Shown here piece after piece: positions 57,802 to 64,000 of a stretch of DNA of 64,000 nucleotides (positions are counted from its first letter, which is position 1; every line of letters starts with the position of its first letter). This stretch comes from VBAS01 sp963773465 (GTDB lineage Bacteria > Bacteroidota > Bacteroidia > Chitinophagales > Chitinophagaceae). The notes below the pieces were generated by a model. It did not search any database. It saw only the letters and a program-made list of their open reading frames with translations, and was not told where the DNA came from. A program made the position numbers and the translations under genes. The stretch spans positions 1,984,001-2,048,000 of the forward strand of contig CAVZBF010000001.1 of the NCBI GenBank assembly GCA_963773465.1, given 5' to 3'.

Positions 57802-59520
57802 TTAAAAGAAAATGTCAAAATCTTTCATGAAAGCATCGAAATATTTTCGCCTGTCTTCATCGGAAATAAATTCATTAATATCCGTATAAGGCTTGGGCTC
57901 TAATCCCAGTTTTTTCAGCGTTATTACTTCATACACGAATTCTTTATCAATCTTAATTTTAGAAAAACGATAAATATCCGGCTTATTGCTGCCCTCTTTA
58001 AATCCATTAGCATCTACAACAAGCGGCCATAAGTTCAAATATTTATCGTTGGCATTGATTTCTTTCGTCCCACTATTTTTAAAAAGCATCACCGTACCGT
58101 TATGCAGATATTTATCCTCCAAAACCAGATCTTTTTGATAATTATTTAAGGTTTCTCCCATTAAGCTGCTGGTTTCATGGCGAAAACGGCTGGGAGGACA
58201 ATACCCTTTATTAACGCTGATATTTCTGATCGCTATTAATTTATAGCTGGCAAGAAAGGCAATATCACCGAGAAAACGCATTGCATTCTTTTTTACCGTC
58301 GGGGTAGGCTCATTGTTAATTAGTGACTGCTGTAAGGCCGTTACAGATGTTAGAAAATCGGCGTTGGCAACAAACTCTTTGATAAATAACCTGCCATCGA
58401 ATTTTGTGCAGCCTATCCTTAAAATTTCAAGGCAGGTTTCGGTTTTTATACCATTCATATCGAAATGCGCCAGCTTCCCCACTGTATAATCATTTTTATT
58501 GTCGATCAAATCGACCATCAGTATAAAAGCTAAAAATTCAATGACCTGTTCATAAAACGTATTATAGAAATCCTGATTTTCCGTTTCCTTATGTTCTGCC
58601 AAAATACTTTTTAAAAAATAAGCAACCGGATAAGGATAATAACGCAGCACAAGCTTTGCTAAGTCCCCTTGAAACGACTCTGATCTTGCATCCAGATTTT
58701 GTCTTTCTTCCGTTACAGCTTTGTTATGCCTTCTTAATTTTTTGTAAAGCAATTCAGCATTGGTCTCCTCAGGTATCGTCTCATTCGGAGATTCACTAAG
58801 CGGAGTCTTGTTATCCCGGCTACCGCTGTTTTTTACAAAAAACAAATCACCCAACTCTCCTTTGCTTAAACGGGTAGGCTTGGGAAACCCGGTTTTTTCC
58901 AATTTTATTTTGGTTTCGTCAAAGATGTCTTCTATAGTTATCCATTCGCTTGCTTTGGCTACTCCGTTTTCAATACTTTCTATTAACACCTTAGTAAATG
59001 CTGAATTGTCTTCGTTCAGGGGATATTTTGAAGTCTCTTTGAAAGTAGATGATGCCATGATATAATAATCATATTTTCCTTTGGCGGAATCAAATGCTTT
59101 CCCGCTGTAACAGCAATCCAGGATCATTAATAACCGTGCAGTATTAAGATAATTTTTGATCAGTTGTTCCAAATTGACACCATTCGTAGCAGGTCTTGAA
59201 GGGCGTACAGACCGGGTACTTAAAAAATATTCTGTTTGGTCATCACTTTTTACTCCATGCCCTGAGTAATAGAAAATAACCAACTCCCAGTTAAAATCCG
59301 CATCTGTTTTTTCTTCTATTTCCTCCAATAACTCGGATCCTTTTTTGGGGTCGATGATTTGATAGATATTAGAAGGGGGAATTCCAACTTTGTTTTTTAA
59401 AACATTGTATAAGTTGGAGGCATTGGAGTATGCAGCGGGCAATGAGTGGAGAACTTCCTTTTCATCATATGTGCCTACTCCCACGAGAATAACTAATGTT
59501 TTGGCAGGATTGATATTCAT
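57802..59520 (-). CDS. Caspase-like (C14) protease with C-terminal conflict-system module
   Basis: 572 aa. The N-terminal 230 residues are a caspase/metacaspase fold: LVILVGVGTYDEK, FYYSGHGVKSD (catalytic His88) and LMILDCCYSGKAF (catalytic Cys137). IMASSTFKETS and SAFTKVLIESIENGVA complete the core. A linker with SESPNETIPEE leads to about 320 residues with no obvious enzyme. They include YYPYPVAYFLKSILAEHKE and QVIEFLAFILMVDLI, and a late beta-rich part (NGTVMLFKNSG...YLNLWPLVVD). I recall this layout from other bacterial conflict-system proteins, but did not verify it. The start overlaps the stop of the EACC1-like gene (TAATG). Likely a cytoplasmic effector protease triggered through the STAND protein, with self-killing or target cleavage as outcome. 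Confidence 0.9.
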   Translation of the reverse strand: MNINPAKTLVILVGVGTYDEKEVLHSLPAAYSNASNLYNVLKNKVGIPPSNIYQIIDPKKGSELLEEIEEKTDADFNWELVIFYYSGHGVKSDDQTEYFLSTRSVRPSRPATNGVNLEQLIKNYLNTARLLMILDCCYSGKAFDSAKGKYDYYIMASSTFKETSKYPLNEDNSAFTKVLIESIENGVAKASEWITIEDIFDETKIKLEKTGFPKPTRLSKGELGDLFFVKNSGSRDNKTPLSESPNETIPEETNAELLYKKLRRHNKAVTEERQNLDARSESFQGDLAKLVLRYYPYPVAYFLKSILAEHKETENQDFYNTFYEQVIEFLAFILMVDLIDNKNDYTVGKLAHFDMNGIKTETCLEILRIGCTKFDGRLFIKEFVANADFLTSVTALQQSLINNEPTPTVKKNAMRFLGDIAFLASYKLIAIRNISVNKGYCPPSRFRHETSSLMGETLNNYQKDLVLEDKYLHNGTVMLFKNSGTKEINANDKYLNLWPLVVDANGFKEGSNKPDIYRFSKIKIDKEFVYEVITLKKLGLEPKPYTDINEFISDEDRRKYFDAFMKDFDIFF

Positions 59521-59891
59521 TATTTAATTGACTCAGTTAATTTTCTAATTTCTTCGAGATCTTTCATGTTTTCCACTTTGATCTTAATTACTTTACCCTC
59601 TCCGTGTTCTACTTCAATCTCAAGTTTTGACTTTTTTGCTTCTATAACGGCAGGTCTGGATTTGATCCACTCTTTAACAATTTCAAGTAAATTATTCAAA
59701 AACTCTTTACCTATAATAACACTTAACAAAGCGCTTAGTACACCGGCTGCTGCATCCTCAGGATTCAACGCAGCTTCTTCTTGTTTTACAACCGCGGAAT
59801 CAAGGTTTTCTTTCATACGCAGTTTAAGGTTGATGATATTCTCAACGTCGTTATCACCTTGTTCGGATGCCAAAGCAATTTTTACTTTCAT
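59520..59891 (-). CDS. EACC1-like small protein, first gene of the caspase/STAND operon
   Basis: 123 aa. The layout matches effector-associated constant component 1 as I know it: an N-terminal beta strand (MKVKIALASEQGD) followed by a helical segment. A hydrophobic central helix (AAGVLSALLSVIIGKEFLNN) precedes a second helix (LLEIVKEWIKSR) and C-terminal strands/helix (LEIEVEHGEGKVIKIKVENM, KDLEEIRKLTES). EACC1 proteins are small constant members of predicted tripartite systems with caspase-like or other effectors and STAND NTPases. Its stop overlaps the caspase start by one base, so translation is coupled. It may dock the effector on the STAND protein or restrain it. Assignment is from pattern, not a search. 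Confidence 0.72.
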   Translation of the reverse strand: MKVKIALASEQGDNDVENIINLKLRMKENLDSAVVKQEEAALNPEDAAAGVLSALLSVIIGKEFLNNLLEIVKEWIKSRPAVIEAKKSKLEIEVEHGEGKVIKIKVENMKDLEEIRKLTESIK

Positions 59892-60221
59892 ATAAATTTT
59901 TATTAGTATGTAATTTAATTATACCCTTTCAAAACAATAGCTTTCATTCTCAATTATCTCTAACCCAACTTGATTACAGAGAACAGTAATAATTCTCACA
60001 TAAGTTACAGGCGAGATGCCAACTTAGGAGCAATAACCTGTGAGGTTTTAATAAGGTGGAAGAATATTCTAAAAATACTCAAAATTCTCAATTAACCAAT
60101 TCTTAAACAAAAAGAATTTTGAAATAATGTTATCCCTTTTGGTGATTAATTTTATTGGAGAAATACCTAAGAACTAAGAAGAAATATCATTGCACTTTAT
60201 AATGCCAACTATCAGGCGCTG
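59892..60221. other. 330-bp gap: promoter side of the EACC1 operon and 3' side of the response-regulator operon
   Basis: No gene seen. AT-rich. It contains a 9-bp inverted repeat TCAAAATTC / GAATTTTGA (60079-60087 and 60114-60122) with a 26-nt loop, which may be a terminator for the leftward regulator operon or an operator for the EACC1 operon. I could not place a promoter by eye. Confidence 0.5.
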
Positions 60222-60884
60222 TTAAAGAAGGTTGAATTCATAAGCAGCCTTTATAAGCCCTGCCGTATTTTTTACACTCAGTTTATTCAAAAGATTTTGA
60301 CGGTGTGTATCCACTGTCCGCTTGCTGATGAATAATTCTTTCGCTATTTCATCATTGGTCATTTCAAGAGCGATCATTTTTAGAATTTCGAGTTCTCGTT
60401 TGGTCAGGCCGCTTTTTTCCAGGAGCATTGTTTTATCGGAGTTCTTAACGGAATCAATCAACTTGATGGCAACTTCGTTTGAATAATAAGGGACGCCTGC
60501 CAGCACCGATTGAATAGCCTGGATCAATTGCGAAGGTTCGATGTTTTTCAGGATATAACCATTGACTCCCTCGTTCAGCATACTTTTTATGTGAGAAAAT
60601 TCATCATGATTCGAAAGTGCTAATACCTTGATGTCTTTTTTGTACAGGCGTATTTGTTGCAGCGTTTCAGTTCCGGACAAACCCGGTAACTGGTAATCCA
60701 TTAAAACAATATCAAAATCTTTTTTCAGTATTTTACGGATGGCGATCTCACCATTTTCCGCTTCATCAATTTCAAAGCGGAGAAAACTTTCCTTTGATTC
60801 AAGCATGACCCTTATTCCATCACGAACCATTTGATGATCGTCAACGATTAACAGGCTTATTATTTTAACAGGAGCTTCTTCCAT
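60222..60884 (-). CDS. NarL/LuxR-family response regulator
   Basis: 220 aa. The receiver domain (about 9-125) has the acidic pair in LLIVDDHQMV, phospho-acceptor Asp63 in IVLMDYQLPGLSG, and a conserved Lys in GYILKNIEPSQ. The C-terminal LuxR-type HTH (about 155-215) has LTKRELEILKMIALEMTNDE, then FISKRTVDTHRQNLLNKL. It starts 5 bp after the adjacent histidine kinase stop, so the two form a cognate pair. The regulon is unknown; the next operon downstream is the EACC1/caspase system, which it might control, but no site supports this. Confidence 0.93.
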   Translation of the reverse strand: MEEAPVKIISLLIVDDHQMVRDGIRVMLESKESFLRFEIDEAENGEIAIRKILKKDFDIVLMDYQLPGLSGTETLQQIRLYKKDIKVLALSNHDEFSHIKSMLNEGVNGYILKNIEPSQLIQAIQSVLAGVPYYSNEVAIKLIDSVKNSDKTMLLEKSGLTKRELEILKMIALEMTNDEIAKELFISKRTVDTHRQNLLNKLSVKNTAGLIKAAYEFNLL

Positions 60885-60888
60885 TATT

Positions 60889-62043
60889 TCATTGCTTTTT
60901 TTCTATTGGGATTGAAATTTCATACCGCGTTCCTTTCCCGGGCTGGGTAATAATATCTACTTCTCCATTATAAGGTTTGATCCTTGACCTCACATTATTC
61001 AATCCCATTCCATGGTTGCGAATCTTTGTAAGATCGAATCCTATACCATTATCAGCAAGGGCTATCAACACAAGTTTCTTTTTGCATTTGAATTCTATCG
61101 ATAAAGAATCGGCCCTGCTATGTTTTAAAGCATTGCTGATAAATTCCTGTATGATCCTGAAAAGTGCAAACTCCTGCTGCAATGGCAACCTGGGAAAACC
61201 GTCCGGTTCTTTTATAACAATCTTCATCTGGTTCAACAATTGATCTTTGGAACATAATTCTTCAACGGCCTTCACCAATCCAAAAACTTCCAGGCTTTTG
61301 GGCATAATGTTAAAGCAGATATTTCTCATATCCGCCTGCACATCCACCAATGCGGCATTCGCCTTTAGCAATATTGATTTTTGTTTCGGATCTTCAACAG
61401 CATCTGCCGATGTTCCGATATAAAATTTTATTGCCGAAAGATGTTGCCCTACGCTGTCATGAATATCTTTTGCCAATCGCATTCTTTCTTTTTCTTCCGT
61501 TTCAATGATTGCTTTAAGAACGATATTTTGTGTTTTCTTTTGATCGGATATGTCTTTGGCTGTTACAAGAATTTTCTCTCTGAGGTTTTTTCCTCCAAGG
61601 AGGAAGGAAGCAGAGATAAGTACCGGGTAGCTGTTTTTATCCTTTGTTTTAAAAACCGTTTCATAACTGATCTTTCGCGATGTCTTCATATCTTTTAAGA
61701 TCTTGCTGAACCAGTCAGGTTGCAATTTGTCCAATAAATAATTTATTGGTTTTCCTTTCAGAAAGTCAAGGCTGTATTGTAAATGATTGGTAACAGCGTG
61801 ATTGATATTTTCTATTCTGCCCTGCTTATTCAATACAAATACCATATCAGAAACCGAATTGAAGATATTATTAAAATAATCCCTGGAAATTGTTTTGTCT
61901 TTCAGTTCCTCTCCCAGCATATTTACACCGGAGATAAAAGCATCCACTTCATCCATGCGCGGTGACATTCGTACTTTTTTGTCGAAGTTACCCAGAGAGT
62001 ATTCACTTAACTGCCTGTTTATTTTACTGAACCTGTTATCCAC
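60889..62043 (-). CDS. Cytosolic HAMP-like/PAS histidine kinase (HisKA_3 type)
   Basis: 384 aa without membrane segments. A HAMP-like coiled N-terminus (LSEYSLGNFDKKVRMSPRMD...) leads to a PAS domain (about 56-165, SVSDMVFVLNKQGRIENINH). The dimerization/phosphoacceptor helix has ERMRLAKDIHDSVGQHLSAI (His195), and the HATPase_c domain has FISNALKHSRADS (N box), LADNGIGFDL (G1) and GMGLNNVRSRI (G2). It is the partner of the NarL-type regulator; the PAS could sense redox, a small ligand or partner protein. It begins 3 bp after the small STAS-like gene. Confidence 0.9.
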   Translation of the reverse strand: MDNRFSKINRQLSEYSLGNFDKKVRMSPRMDEVDAFISGVNMLGEELKDKTISRDYFNNIFNSVSDMVFVLNKQGRIENINHAVTNHLQYSLDFLKGKPINYLLDKLQPDWFSKILKDMKTSRKISYETVFKTKDKNSYPVLISASFLLGGKNLREKILVTAKDISDQKKTQNIVLKAIIETEEKERMRLAKDIHDSVGQHLSAIKFYIGTSADAVEDPKQKSILLKANAALVDVQADMRNICFNIMPKSLEVFGLVKAVEELCSKDQLLNQMKIVIKEPDGFPRLPLQQEFALFRIIQEFISNALKHSRADSLSIEFKCKKKLVLIALADNGIGFDLTKIRNHGMGLNNVRSRIKPYNGEVDIITQPGKGTRYEISIPIEKKQ

Positions 62044-62046
62044 TGT

Positions 62047-62433
62047 TTAATTTTTTTCTCTGAATGTTTCGAGCCATTTCAATGCATCTTGCGTTTTTGA
62101 AAAAATCCGTGCCGGCATTTTTGGTTTGGTGACTGATAAAAAAAAATTACCAAGGAAAGAACCAAATGGGGAATCAAGAACAATTGCACCGGCAATACAT
62201 CCGCGCACTCCTTCGGCCGATGAAAGGTAATCCCTTGCTTTTTTATCCATGCTAACTACTCCCTGGTTATAAACTAATGCTAGTCGTGGTTTGTGATTGA
62301 TAAACTCCAATCTTGTTTTTACAATTTCTTTTGCCATATCAAGATTGAACCTCAAACCCTTCTTGTATGTGCCAATGAGTAAATCATCCCGAAGTTCAAA
62401 ATGAACATAAGGCGAATCAAGAATTTTTTTCAT
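62047..62433 (-). CDS. Small STAS/SpoIIAA-like protein
   Basis: 128 aa. Alternating strand-helix pattern: FELRDDLLIGTYKKGLRF, MAKEIVKTRLEFI, RLALVYNQGVVSMDKKARDYL, GCIAGAIVLDSPFGSFLGNF, and FSKTQDALKWLETF. This is the layout of STAS/SpoIIAA-like domains found beside Bacteroidota signalling genes. No enzymatic motif is evident. It is the first gene of the kinase-regulator operon, 3 bp ahead of the kinase, and may modulate it. The gap upstream (62434-62562) also holds the divergent promoter of the PLP enzyme. Confidence 0.7.
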   Translation of the reverse strand: MKKILDSPYVHFELRDDLLIGTYKKGLRFNLDMAKEIVKTRLEFINHKPRLALVYNQGVVSMDKKARDYLSSAEGVRGCIAGAIVLDSPFGSFLGNFFLSVTKPKMPARIFSKTQDALKWLETFREKN

Positions 62434-62529
62434 AAGCTTAGGCTACTACCAGCGTCCTAGGTATAAAAGCTTAGAAATAATTTATAAAACCAGTCTTTTA
62501 TGGGGCTTATAAATCCGGGATAAAGTTAA

Positions 62530-62554
62530 AGTTTGTATTAGTTTATTACAAACT
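62530..62554. promoter_or_regulatory. Inverted repeat just upstream of the AONS-like gene
   Basis: AGTTTGTA and TACAAACT are exact reverse complements separated by 9 nt and end 8 bp before ATG at 62563. It could be an operator or an mRNA hairpin. Only the symmetry and position support it. Confidence 0.4.
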
Positions 62555-62562
62555 CTATTCTT

Positions 62563-64000
62563 ATGAGACCAGATAATTCGGTTGTTGGAACGATTGATCA
62601 GATAATCACGGATGGAGTAAGAAAGGGAATTCTTCATTTATATACTGATGAAACTGCGCTTGATGGTAATGTAATTATACTTAAAGGCAGAAAAGTTGTC
62701 AACTTTGGCTCCTGCAGTTACCTGGGCTTGGAATTCGATTCCCGGCTAAAAGAAGCTGCAAAGTCCGCTATCGATAATTACGGAACACAGTTTTCCGAAT
62801 CCAGGGCCTATGTTTCTATAAACTTATACAAGGAATTAGAAGAATTGTTTTATCAAATATTCGAAGCGCCCTGCGTTATTACACCAACTACAACACTCGG
62901 CCATATAGCCAATATCCCGGTGTTAATTTCTTCCCGCGATGCTATCATCACTGATCAGCAGGTTCATAATTCGGTAAACACCGCTGTTAAACTGCTGGCT
63001 GCCGCAGGTACCCATATCGAGGTGCTGAGACATAACAGGATGGATCTATTGGAAGCCCGGATCAAATCGCTACGGGAAAAGCATCAGAAGATATGGTACC
63101 TGGCAGATGGCATTTATTCAATGTTCGGGGATACCGCTCCCATCGATGATATCTACCAGTTGCTGGATATCTATCCGGAGTTTAATTTTTATGTTGATGA
63201 TGCCCATGGGATGAGCATTCATGGAAAAAACGGCAGAGGATCGGTTCTTGCCAACCGAAGCTTTCATCCGAAAATGGTTATAGCCACCTCTCTTGCAAAA
63301 GCATTTGCGACGGGAGGTGCCGTGATGGTGTATCCTAATAAAGAAATGGCGAGAAAGGTAAGAACATGCGGCGGCCCGCTGATCACCTCCGGCCCTTTGC
63401 AACCATCGCAACTGGGAGCTGCCGTTGCTGCTGCTAAAATTCATTTAACGCCTGAGATAACGGATATGCAGAATGAATTGCAGGAGAAAATAAAATTTGC
63501 AAACCTGGTGCTGAAAAAGTATCAGCTGCCGGTGGTAGCAGAAAATAACTCGGCTGTGTTTTTCATCGGTGTTCATTTGCCTAAGGTGGGATATAATATG
63601 GTCCGTCGAATGCTTGATGCAGGTTACTATGTTAACCTCGGAATATTTCCTGCCGTGCCGATGAAGAATACAGGCATCCGGTTTACGATCACGCGGCTTC
63701 ATACATTTTTACAAATAGAACAGATGATCCGTACAATGGCCGAAGAACTTCCGAAAGCATTAAAAGAAGAAGGGGTAACCTATGAAGATATTTACAGGGC
63801 ATTTAAAATGCCGCTGCCGGAACAGGAATCGATCGATAAAGGCGTGGCCTCCGTCATTAACCAGGCATTGTCTCTTAAACTTTATCACTACAAAAGCATC
63901 CATGAGGTGGAGAAAAAAGAATGGAATGAGATCTTTGCTAACAAAGGAACATTTGACTGGAATGGATTGCAGCTTCTTGAAAACACGTTTCAATGTAACG
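62563..64000 (+). CDS. PLP-dependent AONS-family acyltransferase, C-terminal acyltransferase-like domain cut by edge
   Basis: 479 residues from ATG at 62563 to the window edge; no stop. A fold-type I PLP enzyme of the 2-amino-3-ketobutyrate/8-amino-7-oxononanoate synthase group: FGSCSYLGLEFDSRLKEAAK, YGTQFSESRAYVS, YVDDAHGMSIHGKNGRGS (PLP-contact Asp/His) and TSLAKAFATGG (Schiff-base Lys246). This part ends near residue 400. A new domain begins near HYKSIHEVEKKEWNEIF and GTFDWNGLQLLENTF, which resembles the start of FemAB/GNAT-like peptidogalycan (DUF482) proteins. Such fusions occur in Bacteroidota. The reaction is probably decarboxylative condensation of an acyl-CoA with an amino acid, as in sphingolipid or sulfonolipid synthesis; substrate is unproved. 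Confidence 0.85.
   Translation, partial: MRPDNSVVGTIDQIITDGVRKGILHLYTDETALDGNVIILKGRKVVNFGSCSYLGLEFDSRLKEAAKSAIDNYGTQFSESRAYVSINLYKELEELFYQIFEAPCVITPTTTLGHIANIPVLISSRDAIITDQQVHNSVNTAVKLLAAAGTHIEVLRHNRMDLLEARIKSLREKHQKIWYLADGIYSMFGDTAPIDDIYQLLDIYPEFNFYVDDAHGMSIHGKNGRGSVLANRSFHPKMVIATSLAKAFATGGAVMVYPNKEMARKVRTCGGPLITSGPLQPSQLGAAVAAAKIHLTPEITDMQNELQEKIKFANLVLKKYQLPVVAENNSAVFFIGVHLPKVGYNMVRRMLDAGYYVNLGIFPAVPMKNTGIRFTITRLHTFLQIEQMIRTMAEELPKALKEEGVTYEDIYRAFKMPLPEQESIDKGVASVINQALSLKLYHYKSIHEVEKKEWNEIFANKGTFDWNGLQLLENTFQCN

Noticed and set aside
57802..59520. Caspase-like protein considered as part of a type III CRISPR (Craspase-like) system
   Set aside because: No Cas10, Csm/Cmr or CRISPR array is in the window; EACC1 and STAND neighbours fit better.
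59520..59891. Small gene before the caspase considered as a bacterial gasdermin
   Set aside because: At 123 aa it is far too short, and the pattern matches EACC1 better than a pore-forming fold.

Overview
The window looks like a piece of a Bacteroidota chromosome, most likely a free-living member of the Chitinophagaceae or a close relative. It is AT-rich and carries SusC/SusD pairs, lipoproteins with Bacteroidota-type signals, a secreted protein with a type IX (T9SS) C-terminal sorting domain, and plant-polysaccharide enzymes. Shine-Dalgarno motifs are weak. I recognised no rRNA, tRNA, CRISPR array or transposase.

Layout. (1) 1-6321: a truncated secreted protein, a 1481-aa Asp-box beta-propeller/Calx-beta/T9SS protein, a cupin of the sugar-phosphate isomerase type, and a small unknown exported protein. 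(2) 6391-41520: a large glucurono-arabinoxylan utilization locus built around a divergent regulatory region at 17625-17962. Leftward runs susC, susD, a GH10 xylanase with an inserted CBM, xylose isomerase, an SSS sugar symporter and mannonate dehydratase; the last three are broken by many indels. Rightward run two tandem LacI regulators, then GH67, an SDR, GH115, a stand-alone TonB plug protein, GH43, GH51, a Gfo/Idh/MocA lipoprotein, a bicupin, a CE20-like esterase, CE15, CE1, a second GH43, a CE4-like deacetylase, GH35 and a second GH10. Both LacI genes have the same operator core (TTGCAA or TGCAA arms around a CCGA spacer) just upstream. (3) 41646-48892: a phospholipase D-like protein, a YdjM-like membrane protein, an NHEJ-type DNA ligase D split by a frameshift in an A9 run, a DUF892/YciF protein, an SDR and a Nudix hydrolase. 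(4) 49132-53825: a second susC/susD pair without local enzymes, closed by a clear terminator. (5) 53910-59891: a compact leftward four-gene operon, EACC1-like, caspase-like protease, membrane-anchored nSTAND1 NTPase, exported TPR/beta-propeller protein. This is the best candidate for an undescribed immunity or regulated-cell-death system. (6) 60222-62433: a cytosolic histidine kinase, a NarL-type regulator and a small STAS-like protein. (7) 62563-64000: a PLP-dependent AONS-family enzyme with the beginning of a C-terminal acyltransferase-like domain, running off the edge.

How the xylan locus should work (inference from the families): outer-membrane SusCD captures xylan fragments. GH10 enzymes cut the backbone. 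CE20, CE1, CE4 and CE15 remove acetyl, feruloyl and lignin-ester decorations. GH67 and GH115 remove (methyl)glucuronate, GH51/GH43 remove arabinose and xylose, and GH35 removes galactose. Xylose isomerase and mannonate dehydratase, probably with the SDR as hexuronate reductase, feed the monomers into central metabolism. The LacI pair probably senses a xylan-derived sugar and controls both arms.

Data-quality caveat: about one reading-frame break per 250 bp is concentrated between about 6.4 and 10.8 kb. Single breaks occur in GH67, GH115, CE15 and LigD, and there is one Trp-to-amber change in the deacetylase. Protein similarity continues across every break, so sequence error or very recent inactivation are both possible.
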